Below, piece by piece: positions 1-7,380 of a stretch of 64,000 bases of DNA (the first letter of the stretch is position 1; every line of letters starts with the position of its first letter). A program made the position numbers and the translations under genes. The notes under the pieces are model-generated. The model was given only the letters and a program-made list of their open reading frames with translations, made no database searches and was not told the origin of the DNA. Source of the stretch: Johnsonella sp. (GTDB lineage: Bacteria > Bacillota > Clostridia > Lachnospirales > Lachnospiraceae); assembly GCA_030529445.1 (NCBI GenBank), contig JAUMWW010000015.1:1-64000 (forward strand). Reading direction: 5' to 3'.

Positions 1-30
1 AAAAGAAATAGAAAAGAGAAGGAGGGAGTT

Positions 31-405
31 TTGGCAAAGAGCGAATTTAGCTGCAACTGCAATATCGTCCATCATCACATCGTCGATAAGATCAGAAACG
101 AGATGATGGAAGAAGAGGAATTTGCAAGATTATCCGCATTTTTCAAGGTATTCGGCGATCATACCAGAATCAAGATTCTCTGGGCTCTCGATCGCTCGGA
201 AATGTGTGTCTGCGATATCTGCAATGTATTGGGAATGAATAAATCCGCGGTTTCTCATCAGCTGGGAAGCCTGCGAAGAGCGCATTTGGTGAAATACAGA
301 AAAGAAGGAAAGACGGTATATTATTCGTTGGATGATGAGCATATCAGAGCGGTTTTTGAAACGGGACTGACTCATATCAGACATATTAAGGAGGGAGAAC
401 AATGA
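31..405 (+). CDS. cadC: ArsR/SmtB-family metal-responsive repressor (CadC type)
   Basis: A 124-residue winged-helix repressor expected to release DNA when it binds Cd, Pb or Zn, controlling the efflux genes that follow. Ligands for both known CadC sites can be seen: Cys8 and Cys10 near the N terminus with Cys59 and Cys61 in the CVCD motif (the alpha3N site), and D102/H104 with H115/H118 near the C terminus (the alpha5-type site). The recognition helix carries KSAVSHQL. The TTG start at 31 is preceded by GGAGGG at 21-26. The stop overlaps the next start as ATGA, so the genes are translationally coupled. Family assignment is firm; the metal is inferred from the motif and the neighbours. Confidence 0.9.
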   Translation: MAKSEFSCNCNIVHHHIVDKIRNEMMEEEEFARLSAFFKVFGDHTRIKILWALDRSEMCVCDICNVLGMNKSAVSHQLGSLRRAHLVKYRKEGKTVYYSLDDEHIRAVFETGLTHIRHIKEGEQ

Positions 406-617
406 AAAGAATATTAAAGCTGGAAGGACTGGATTGTGCGGATTGCGCGGCAAAGCTGGAGAGAGCGATCGAAAAGCTTGAAGGAGTGCAAAGAGCGGGG
501 ATTAATTTTATCACCTTAAAATGCAGCATAGAAGCGGAAAATATGGACGAGGTGCTTCCCAAGGTGACGGAGCTCATCAAAAAAGAGCATCCGGAGATAG
601 AAATCAAGAGAGCCTAG
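402..617 (+). CDS. Free-standing HMA-domain metal-binding protein
   Basis: A 71-residue protein that is one heavy-metal-associated domain (ferredoxin-like fold). The metal-binding loop reads GLDCADC at about residues 9-15, a variant of the usual GMTCxxC. Such domains normally form the N terminus of the efflux ATPase; here it is a separate gene between the repressor and an ATPase that has no HMA domain of its own. It probably delivers metal to the pump as a chaperone or detached regulatory domain. RBS GGAGGG lies at 391-396, with a 4-bp overlap with the repressor gene. Confidence 0.85.
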   Translation: MKRILKLEGLDCADCAAKLERAIEKLEGVQRAGINFITLKCSIEAENMDEVLPKVTELIKKEHPEIEIKRA

Positions 618-631
618 CAGAGGGTTTTGAG

Positions 632-2572
632 ATGCCGATGAATAAAAAACAAAAAAATATGCTGCGCGGGATCCTGCTTTCCTCCGCTTTTTTCCTGATT
701 GCCGTTTTCTTTAAGAGAAGCGCTCTGCTGCCAAAGGCGGAGATTTCAGGGAGGATGATGCAGATGGATGCCCTGCTTGCCGTGGCGTTCTTTTTCGCCG
801 CTTATCTTTTCGTCGGCCTGCCGGTGCTGAAAAAGGCGGTATACAATATCGGAAGGGGAAAGCTCTTTGACGAAAACTTTTTGATGTGCATTGCTACGAT
901 AGGAGCTTTCGGGCTGAGAGATTTTGCCGAGGGAGTGATCGTTATGCTCTTTTATACGATAGGGGAATTTTTCCAGAGCATGGCGGTCGATAAGTCAAGA
1001 AGATCAATCGGGGAGCTTATGGATATCAGACCGGATTATGCGAATCTGAGAGAAGAGAGCGGAGAGCTTCGCGTTGTCGATCCCTATGAGGTGCAGATCG
1101 GAGAGATCATCGTCGTAAAGCCCGGAGAGAAGATTCCTTTGGACGGAGTGGTGATCAAGGGTGCTTCCATGCTCGATATGGTTGCGCTTACCGGAGAATC
1201 TCTTCCGAGAGCGGCAGAAGAGGGAGATACGGTATTGAGCGGGAGCATCAATATGGAGGGAGTGCTCGACATCAGGGTGGTCAAAGAATTTTCGGAGTCT
1301 ACCGCGAGCAGGATCTTGGATCTGGTCGAAAATGCGAGCACAAAAAAATCGAGTTCGGAAAACTTTATCACAAAGTTTGCCCGGGTCTATACGCCGATCG
1401 TCGTAGGGCTTGCTCTCCTGATCGTGCTGCTCGGTCCGCTGTTCTTTTCGCCCCGCAGCTTCGGCGTATGGCTTGAAAGATCCCTGACCTTTCTGGTGGT
1501 TTCCTGCCCCTGCGCACTCGTGCTTTCCGTGCCGCTCAGTTTCTTCGGAGGAGTGGGAGCTTCTTCAAAGCTGGGTATACTCGTAAAGGGAAGCAATTAT
1601 CTCGAAGCATTGGCAAAAACAAAGATTGCGGTCTTTGACAAGACGGGTACGCTTACAGAGGGCGTGTTTGCATTGACAAAGATCCTTCCCCGGGGGATGG
1701 AAAGCGAAAGTCTGCTTGAAATCGCAGCCTATGCGGAGCATTATTCCTCCCATCCGATCGCGCTCTCGATAAAAAAATCCTATGAAGAGGAGAGCAAAAA
1801 AAAGGAGATAGAGAGCGGGAGGATCCGGAATCTCAAGGAGATTTCGGGCAGGGGAATCTATATCGAGCTTGACGGGATTCCCGTATTGGTCGGAAATGCG
1901 AGGCTGATGGAGGAACATGGAATCCCTTATGCGGAGACAAAAGCAGAGGGAAGCATCGTGCATATCGCGCAAAACGGCGAATACAGGGGATGTTTGGTGA
2001 TCGCGGACAGGATTAAAAAAGACGCCGGGTATGCGATCAGCGGACTCAGAGAGCTCGGAGTCAGGCAGACGGTCATGCTCACCGGAGACAGCGAAATGTT
2101 TGCAAGTGAGGTGGCAAAGACGCTTTGCATAGACGAGGTATATGCAAAGCTGCTTCCGGGAGATAAACTTGACAAGGTGGAGGAGCTCGTTGGCAGAAAA
2201 AAAGATCAGGAGAAGCTGATCTTTGTCGGAGACGGGATCAATGATGCGCCGGTGCTTGCAAGAGCCGATGTCGGCGTCGCGATGGGAGGGCTCGGCTCCG
2301 ATGCGGCGATAGAGGCTGCCGATATCGTGATCATGAATGACGAACCCTCGAGACTGCTTGCGGGGATAGAGCTTGCAAGGCGTACGGTGAGCATAGCAAA
2401 TCAGAATATTGTGTTTGCGCTCGGCATTAAGATTGCGGTTTTGATTTTGGCATTTTTCGGTCTGACCAATATGTGGACGGCGGTGTTTGCGGATGTCGGT
2501 GTTGCGGTGATCGCCATTCTCAATGCGATGAGAAATTTGGATACCGCAAGTCTTCGTTATGTTGCCAAATAG
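632..2572 (+). CDS. cadA: P1B-type heavy-metal-exporting ATPase (Cd/Zn/Pb)
   Basis: Membrane ATPase of about 646 residues that exports divalent soft metals. In order it shows N-terminal membrane segments, the actuator loop with TGES, the metal-binding CPC motif in the sixth membrane helix (about residue 291), the phosphorylation site DKTGTLT (about residue 336), the SSHP nucleotide-domain motif that marks P1B pumps, and the hinge GDGINDAP. The open frame extends back to 521, but that part overlaps the HMA gene in another frame; ATG 632 with AGAGGG about 9 bases upstream is the sensible start. It lacks the usual N-terminal HMA domain, which the preceding gene supplies. CPC with a CadC-type repressor favours Cd/Zn/Pb over Cu. 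Confidence 0.93.
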   Translation: MPMNKKQKNMLRGILLSSAFFLIAVFFKRSALLPKAEISGRMMQMDALLAVAFFFAAYLFVGLPVLKKAVYNIGRGKLFDENFLMCIATIGAFGLRDFAEGVIVMLFYTIGEFFQSMAVDKSRRSIGELMDIRPDYANLREESGELRVVDPYEVQIGEIIVVKPGEKIPLDGVVIKGASMLDMVALTGESLPRAAEEGDTVLSGSINMEGVLDIRVVKEFSESTASRILDLVENASTKKSSSENFITKFARVYTPIVVGLALLIVLLGPLFFSPRSFGVWLERSLTFLVVSCPCALVLSVPLSFFGGVGASSKLGILVKGSNYLEALAKTKIAVFDKTGTLTEGVFALTKILPRGMESESLLEIAAYAEHYSSHPIALSIKKSYEEESKKKEIESGRIRNLKEISGRGIYIELDGIPVLVGNARLMEEHGIPYAETKAEGSIVHIAQNGEYRGCLVIADRIKKDAGYAISGLRELGVRQTVMLTGDSEMFASEVAKTLCIDEVYAKLLPGDKLDKVEELVGRKKDQEKLIFVGDGINDAPVLARADVGVAMGGLGSDAAIEAADIVIMNDEPSRLLAGIELARRTVSIANQNIVFALGIKIAVLILAFFGLTNMWTAVFADVGVAVIAILNAMRNLDTASLRYVAK

Positions 2573-2589
2573 CCAATCTATGTTATAAT
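2562..2589 (+). promoter_or_regulatory. Predicted sigma-A promoter for the DUF2156/GNAT genes
   Basis: TTGCCA at 2562-2567 and TATAAT at 2584-2589 are separated by 16 bases, with an extended -10 TG at 2581-2582. The -35 lies inside the last codons of the ATPase gene. It would drive the gene starting at 2693 through a leader of about 100 bases. Confidence 0.6.
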
Positions 2590-2692
2590 CAATACATGAA
2601 AAGGGTAAGCGTGTTTATTTTTAGTTTATGTTTCGGTTCGGATTGCGGATCGCTTCCCTATTCATAGATAAAAGATAAGGTTTGGTAAATAT

Positions 2693-3631
2693 ATGGACAA
2701 CAATATTGTGTTTAGGAGTCTTAATGCGGAGGATATACAGGATTATAATCGTTTCTACGGATTAAGACCGAACAAAACCTGCGACAGCGTGAGTCTCGAG
2801 AGCTTTCTTTGGAAGGATCATTATAATGTGCAGGCTGCCGTTCTTCGCCGGGGCGAAGAGGAAATCGGGCTTTTATGGCTGATGGAGTTTCAGGGAGAGC
2901 ATTACTCGGCAATGCCGCTGTGCAGAGAGGAAGATCTGAGGTATTGTTTCGAGCAGACGGTGGAATATTTCAATAAGGTTTTAAAAAAGAAGCTGGTCAT
3001 CAACTTAGCGGATGAAGAAGCGATACGTTATTTGGATCTTTCTCCGGAGAGATTTATCGTAAAAGAACAGGAGGATCTCAAGGATTATCTCTATGACGGA
3101 GACGCCATGAGATCTCTTGCGGGGAAAAAACTGCATAAGAAGAAAAACCACTATAATAAGTTTATCCGGGAATATGAGGGCAGATACGAATACCGGAAGC
3201 TTGCCTGTTCCAACAGAGATATCGTATTTAAATTTCTTTCTAAATGGAGAGATAATAAGGGAGACGATGTGGAGGAGCATCTCGACCCGGAGGTATACGG
3301 TGTGCATGAGGTGATTAAAAACTGCAAGAGCCTGAATATCAGGCTCGGCGGAGTATTCGTGGACGGCGAGCTGGAGGCGTTTACCGTCGGAAGCTATAAT
3401 CAGAGGGAGGATATGGCGATTATCCATATCGAAAAGGCAAATCCGAATATACAGGGTTTATATCAGTTCATTAACAGGGAATTTCTGCTGCATGAATTTC
3501 CCGAGGCGAAGCTGATCAACAGAGAGGATGATCTGGGGATCGAAGGGCTCAGGAAGGCGAAGCAGAGTTATTACCCCATTGATTTTGCAAGAAAATACTA
3601 TGTGGAGCAAAAGGATTTTAAGGAGCAATGA
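2693..3631 (+). CDS. DUF2156 (phosphatidylglycerol lysyltransferase-like) domain protein
   Basis: A 312-residue protein of the DUF2156 type, a tandem GNAT-like fold related to the C-terminal domain of MprF-type aminoacyl-lipid transferases. There are no membrane segments, so unlike MprF it is a soluble domain. Visible features are the basic stretch KKLHKKKNHYNKF near residue 145 and a C-terminal segment about inheriting a known catalytic fold (REDDLGIEGLRKAKQSYYP). The substrate is unknown. It overlaps the next GNAT gene by 4 bases (ATGA), so the two are probably made together. Family placement is from recall of the pattern; function is open. Confidence 0.7.
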   Translation: MDNNIVFRSLNAEDIQDYNRFYGLRPNKTCDSVSLESFLWKDHYNVQAAVLRRGEEEIGLLWLMEFQGEHYSAMPLCREEDLRYCFEQTVEYFNKVLKKKLVINLADEEAIRYLDLSPERFIVKEQEDLKDYLYDGDAMRSLAGKKLHKKKNHYNKFIREYEGRYEYRKLACSNRDIVFKFLSKWRDNKGDDVEEHLDPEVYGVHEVIKNCKSLNIRLGGVFVDGELEAFTVGSYNQREDMAIIHIEKANPNIQGLYQFINREFLLHEFPEAKLINREDDLGIEGLRKAKQSYYPIDFARKYYVEQKDFKEQ

Positions 3632-4641
3632 TCAAAAATCTCGAGGCATGGGAAAAGCAAAGCAGCCGCAGGCTCTATGATGAAGCCTTTGAAGAGGATT
3701 CGGAAAGCTTCAAGGATTATTATTACAGCGAAAAAATCAGGGACAATACGATTATTGCGGATATACAGGGGGATCAGATCAGAGCGATGCTGCATCTGAA
3801 TCCCTACAGAATGCGCTTCCTGGGGAGGGAGTACGAGATTAACTATATCGTCGCGGTGGCGACGGCAAAAGCCCATAGAAGAAAGGGATTGATGCGGGGG
3901 CTTTTGCTCGAGAGCTTTCGGCAGATGTATCGTGAGAATAAACCCTTTACCTTTTTGCTACCCGCAAATCCGGCATATTACTCTCCCTTTGATTTTGTAT
4001 TTATTTCGAATTATACGGAAACGCTGCTGAAAGAGGGAGCAGGGCTCGGCAAAAGCGCCTACCGCATGGAGGATAAGGAGGAGCTGATCCGTTTCGGCAA
4101 TGCGTTTTTGCAGAAGATCAGCGAGGTTTACTGCCTCAGAGACGAAAAATACCTCGACAGGCTTTTGCTTGAGCTGGAGAGCGAGCAGGGCGATATGGAG
4201 ATTTTTCGGGACAGGAGCGGAAGGATAGTCGGAAATGCGCTCTATTGGGGCATAGAGAAAAAGGAATGCAGAGAATTTATCTGCGAGGGAGAGTATGCGC
4301 TGCTCAAAGAAAAGGATAAGCCCTATATGATGGGCAGGATTATCCATCTCCATGAATTTTTGAAGCCGATCAGGCTGCATCCCTCCGAAAAAGAGGAGGA
4401 GATCTCGGTATGGATCCGCGTTCATGATGCATGGATAAAAGAAAACACAGGCTGCTTTTTGTGGAGAATCGGCAAGGAAGGCTCCTGTCTGGAAAGAAGC
4501 GAAGAGCCCTGCGAAGAATGCATTATGTTTGATATCGGGGATTTGACGGCGTGGCTCTTCGGATATCGCGAGGAGAACCGGGCGGCATGGTGTAAGAAGA
4601 TCCGCGGAGTAAAAGGCGTATTTATTAATGAAGCGGTATAA
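3628..4641 (+). CDS. GNAT-family N-acetyltransferase, two-domain Eis-like
   Basis: A 337-residue protein with an N-terminal GNAT domain. The acetyl-CoA pyrophosphate-binding motif is seen as HRRKGLMRGLL at about residues 86-96, preceded by the strand IVAVAT. The remaining roughly 200 residues match the layout of Eis-like acetyltransferases (second GNAT fold plus a sterol-carrier-like C-terminal domain), which is inference from length and order. Translationally coupled to the DUF2156 gene. The acetylated substrate cannot be read from sequence. Confidence 0.75.
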   Translation: MIKNLEAWEKQSSRRLYDEAFEEDSESFKDYYYSEKIRDNTIIADIQGDQIRAMLHLNPYRMRFLGREYEINYIVAVATAKAHRRKGLMRGLLLESFRQMYRENKPFTFLLPANPAYYSPFDFVFISNYTETLLKEGAGLGKSAYRMEDKEELIRFGNAFLQKISEVYCLRDEKYLDRLLLELESEQGDMEIFRDRSGRIVGNALYWGIEKKECREFICEGEYALLKEKDKPYMMGRIIHLHEFLKPIRLHPSEKEEEISVWIRVHDAWIKENTGCFLWRIGKEGSCLERSEEPCEECIMFDIGDLTAWLFGYREENRAAWCKKIRGVKGVFINEAV

Positions 4642-4653
4642 AATAAGGAGAAA

Positions 4654-4869
4654 ATGATGCGTATAGAGGTCGGAGATGCTCTGATCCTGAAAAAGCCTCA
4701 TCCCTGCGGCGCCAATCAATGGGAGGTGCTGAGGATAGGGCAGGATTTCAGGATTAAATGCACGGGTTGCGGGCATCAGCTGATGATAGAAAGGCGTATA
4801 CTGGAAAAGAGGATCAAGGCGATCAAGGGAGTAAAAGAAAGTCTCCCCTCATCCGATCCGATCAAATAA
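4654..4869 (+). CDS. DUF951 family small protein
   Basis: A 71-residue protein typical of DUF951, a short family common in Firmicutes. It shows the pattern KKPHPCG, WEVLRIG and CTGCGH, giving three cysteines and a histidine that could hold a metal. Function is unknown. Two adjacent ATG codons at 4654 and 4657 follow AAGGAG at 4645-4650; the second has the better spacing. Its 3' end overlaps the convergent aroK gene by 8 bases. Confidence 0.75.
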   Translation: MMRIEVGDALILKKPHPCGANQWEVLRIGQDFRIKCTGCGHQLMIERRILEKRIKAIKGVKESLPSSDPIK

Positions 4870-5425
4870 GCTTTGATTTTTCCGGATCTCTGCAGAGCCC
4901 AGGCTCTGCATGCAGATAGGCGAGAATTTCCTCCACACATTCATCCGGTGAGAAGGAATTTTTTGTCGTAAATTCTGTGCAGCGAAGGTAGATCGGCTTT
5001 CTGGATTCATAAAGAGCCCGAACCTCTTCGACATTTTTGTGAAGCAGAAGAGGCCTGCTCTCATCCCCCCGGATTCTCTGGAAGATCGTATCGAAGTCGG
5101 GCATCAGGCAAATCGTCAGGGCATGGGGAAGAAGCGCCAAATTCTTCTCATAGGAGAGGATTCCGCCTCCGGCGGCGATGACGGAGGGAGGCGCTGCGAG
5201 GATCTCGGAGAGGATCTCATGCTCATATTCTCGAAATTTTTTTTCGCCGAGGGAGGAGAAGATCTCGGCAATGCTTTTTTGATATTTCGTGACGATGAGA
5301 AGATCCGTATCGACAAAGCGCAGGCGAAGCCTTTCCCCCAGAAGCCTGCCTACCGTGCTCTTTCCCGCTCCCATAAAACCGCAGAGCAGAATATGTTTTG
5401 TTAAGATCATCGGCTTCTTTTTCAT
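4862..5425 (-). CDS. aroK: Shikimate kinase
   Basis: Phosphorylates shikimate to shikimate 3-phosphate in chorismate synthesis. The 187-residue protein has the canonical set: Walker A GFMGAGKST near the N terminus, FVDTD for shikimate and Mg binding, the FREYEHE arginine motif, the AAGGGI substrate loop, and the RPLL lid. The frame reaches back to 5461, but the ATG at 5425 is preceded on its own strand by GGGAGG and matches the usual length. It stands alone on the - strand, divergent from rpsF and convergent with the DUF951 gene. A second, divergent paralogue lies at 56637-57155. Confidence 0.93.
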   Translation of the reverse strand: MKKKPMILTKHILLCGFMGAGKSTVGRLLGERLRLRFVDTDLLIVTKYQKSIAEIFSSLGEKKFREYEHEILSEILAAPPSVIAAGGGILSYEKNLALLPHALTICLMPDFDTIFQRIRGDESRPLLLHKNVEEVRALYESRKPIYLRCTEFTTKNSFSPDECVEEILAYLHAEPGLCRDPEKSKLI

Positions 5426-5496
5426 CCGCACCTCCCGTGAGTTTTCTTTTCTTCTGCGCAATATACGCTTTGTTTCAAAAGTATAGCATAAATCTC

Positions 5497-5525
5497 TTGC
5501 AAAGTCCTGATATATTTGATAGAAT
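5497..5525 (+). promoter_or_regulatory. Promoter of the rpsF-ssb-rpsR operon
   Basis: TTGCAA at 5497-5502 and TAGAAT at 5520-5525 with an exact 17-base spacer. It lies between divergent aroK and rpsF, about 70 bases before rpsF. Confidence 0.7.
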
Positions 5526-5598
5526 ACATGTTTGTAATATATAACCCTTGCTTCTAAATGAATTTAGAGGCCGGAGACCGGAAGGAGGTAAAGAGCGT

Positions 5599-5892
5599 AT
5601 GACAAGTAAATATGAATTGGCACTCGTGCTGAACGGAAAGCTTGAGGATGAGGCAAAGAATTCTGCTCTTGAAAAGGTACAGAACTATATCGCAAGGTTC
5701 AACGGTACCGTTACCAATGTAGATGATTGGGGCAAGAAGAGATTTGCGTATGAGATCCAGAAGATGAAAGAAGGCTTTTATTACTTTATTCAGTTTGAGG
5801 CGGAAGACAAGAACTGTCCGAATGAAGTGGAAGCGCATATTCGTGTTATGGAGCCTGTTGTCAGATATCTGATCGTAAAGCAGGACGCATAG
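5599..5892 (+). CDS. rpsF: 30S ribosomal protein S6
   Basis: A 97-residue S6 protein of the small-subunit platform, which binds 16S rRNA with S18. It begins MTSKYELALVL and carries the conserved VDDWGKKRFAYEI and RVMEPVVRYL segments. The ATG at 5599 is preceded by GAAGGAGG at 5581-5588; the upstream in-frame ATG at 5548 is untranslated leader. First gene of the standard rpsF-ssb-rpsR operon. Confidence 0.97.
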   Translation: MTSKYELALVLNGKLEDEAKNSALEKVQNYIARFNGTVTNVDDWGKKRFAYEIQKMKEGFYYFIQFEAEDKNCPNEVEAHIRVMEPVVRYLIVKQDA

Positions 5893-5947
5893 TTTAAGCA
5901 ATCGGTTGTTAAAGCGGGAGCCTGATTTTATTAAGGAAGGTAAATTT

Positions 5948-6400
5948 ATGAATAGAGTTATATTGATGGGAAGACTTACCAGAGATCCTGAAGTGAGGTA
6001 TTCATCAGGAGAGCGCTCTATGGCTATATCCAGGTATACTTTGGCGGTAGACAGAAGATATAGCAGACGAAATGCGGGAGAGGGAGCGGAACAGACCGCG
6101 GATTTTATCCCCTGCGTTGCTTTTGATAAGGCGGGAGAGTTTGCCGAGAGATATTTTCGTCAGGGAATGAGGGTTTTGATATCCGGACGTCTTCAGACGG
6201 GAAGCTATGTTAATAAAGAGGGACAGAAGGTTTATACGACTGAGGTGATTATCGAGGAACAGGAGTTTGCCGACAGCAAGGGAGCGGGTGCTCAGGGAGC
6301 TTATACGGAGAGCACAAAGCCCGTGCCGAGCATGGCAAGCAGTGACGGATTTATGAATATTCCGGACGGGGTCGAGGACGAAGGGCTTCCGTTCAATTAG
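5948..6400 (+). CDS. ssb: Single-stranded DNA-binding protein
   Basis: A 150-residue SSB with an N-terminal OB fold (MNRVILMGRLTRDPEVRY) followed by a low-complexity linker and the acidic tip EDEGLPFN, the docking site for replication and repair partners (usual ending DDDIPF). ATG 5948 follows GGAAGG. It sits between the S6 and S18 genes as in most Firmicutes. Confidence 0.97.
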   Translation: MNRVILMGRLTRDPEVRYSSGERSMAISRYTLAVDRRYSRRNAGEGAEQTADFIPCVAFDKAGEFAERYFRQGMRVLISGRLQTGSYVNKEGQKVYTTEVIIEEQEFADSKGAGAQGAYTESTKPVPSMASSDGFMNIPDGVEDEGLPFN

Positions 6401-6424
6401 AATAAGTGAAAGGGGACTGCGATC

Positions 6425-6697
6425 ATGGCATTCAATAAAGCAGATAAGGGTGAAGGTCTCAGAGGCAGAAGACCGGGCTCGGGTATGCGCAGAAGAAAAA
6501 AAGTATGTTCATACTGCGGAGAGAATACCAAGAGTATTGATTATAAAGATGTGGCATCATTGAAGAAGTATGTATCCGAGAGAGGAAAGATACTTCCTCG
6601 CAGAATCACGGGAAGCTGCGCAAAGCATCAGAGAGAGCTGACGGTAGCAATTAAGAGAGCGAGACATATTGCTCTTATGCCGTATGTATGTGAATAA
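6425..6697 (+). CDS. rpsR: 30S ribosomal protein S18
   Basis: A 90-residue S18 protein with the typical [25 protein letters not shown] core. An N-terminal Cys pair (VCSYCGEN) marks the zinc-binding-type version of S18. Last gene of the rpsF operon, closed by the terminator immediately downstream. Confidence 0.97.
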   Translation: MAFNKADKGEGLRGRRPGSGMRRRKKVCSYCGENTKSIDYKDVASLKKYVSERGKILPRRITGSCAKHQRELTVAIKRARHIALMPYVCE

Positions 6698-6711
6698 GTA
6701 TTGCCAAAGAG

Positions 6712-6740
6712 AGGCTTCGTGATTATGCGAAGCCTTTTTT
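6712..6740 (+). terminator. Intrinsic terminator after rpsR
   Basis: Stem AGGCTTCG (6712-6719) with CGAAGCCT (6728-6735), an 8-base loop, then a run of T. Confidence 0.85.
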
Positions 6741-6792
6741 GATTTTGGAAGAGAAAAAGCGGGAGAGAGCGAAAAAGGAAGGACGGCAGAGA

Positions 6793-7377
6793 ATGAAGAT
6801 AATAGCGGGGCTTGGCAATCCCGGGAGGGAGTATGCTCACACCAGACATAATGCGGGCTTTAAGCTGATAGACGAGCTTGCGGGCAGATACGGGATCGAA
6901 ATGAACGAAAAAAAGCATAAGGCGATCTGCGGAAGAGGAGTGATAGAAGGGGAAAAGGTAATCCTGATGAAGCCCCAGACCTATATGAACAGAAGCGGGG
7001 AGAGCATAAGAGCCGCGATGGATTTTTATAAGCTGCTGCCGGAGGATATCATCGTGGTTTTTGATGATATCAGCTTGGATGCCGGGCAGCTGCGCATCCG
7101 AAAGAAGGGGAGCGCAGGGGGACATAACGGAATAAAGTCCATTATCTCGCATTTGGGCAGTATGGACTTTCCGAGAATTAAGATAGGAGTCGGAGGAAAG
7201 CCGGAAGGCTATGATCTGGCGGACTATGTATTAAGCGGATTTCAAGAGGGAGAAAAGAAGCTTCTTGCGCTTGCCTGCGAAAGAGGCGCCGATGCGCTCA
7301 AAATCATGCTTTCGGGAGATACGGACAGGGCGATGAATCTTTATAATCAAAAGATGAACTCAGAGGATGCGGAATAA
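6793..7377 (+). CDS. pth: Peptidyl-tRNA hydrolase
   Basis: Releases peptides from peptidyl-tRNA that has dropped off the ribosome. The 194-residue protein begins MKIIAGLGNPGREYAHTRHN, containing the conserved Asn and the catalytic His of HTRHN; FDDISL and KGSAGGHNGIKSI follow as in the family. The frame extends to 6739, but that would start inside the terminator stem-loop tail; ATG 6793 fits the family. Only 3 bases separate it from mfd. Confidence 0.96.
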   Translation: MKIIAGLGNPGREYAHTRHNAGFKLIDELAGRYGIEMNEKKHKAICGRGVIEGEKVILMKPQTYMNRSGESIRAAMDFYKLLPEDIIVVFDDISLDAGQLRIRKKGSAGGHNGIKSIISHLGSMDFPRIKIGVGGKPEGYDLADYVLSGFQEGEKKLLALACERGADALKIMLSGDTDRAMNLYNQKMNSEDAE

Positions 7378-7380
7378 AAG

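Noticed and set aside
2473-2667. 64-codon open frame on the + strand
   Set aside because: Mostly overlaps cadA in another frame and has no ribosome site; the promoter at 2562-2589 lies inside it.
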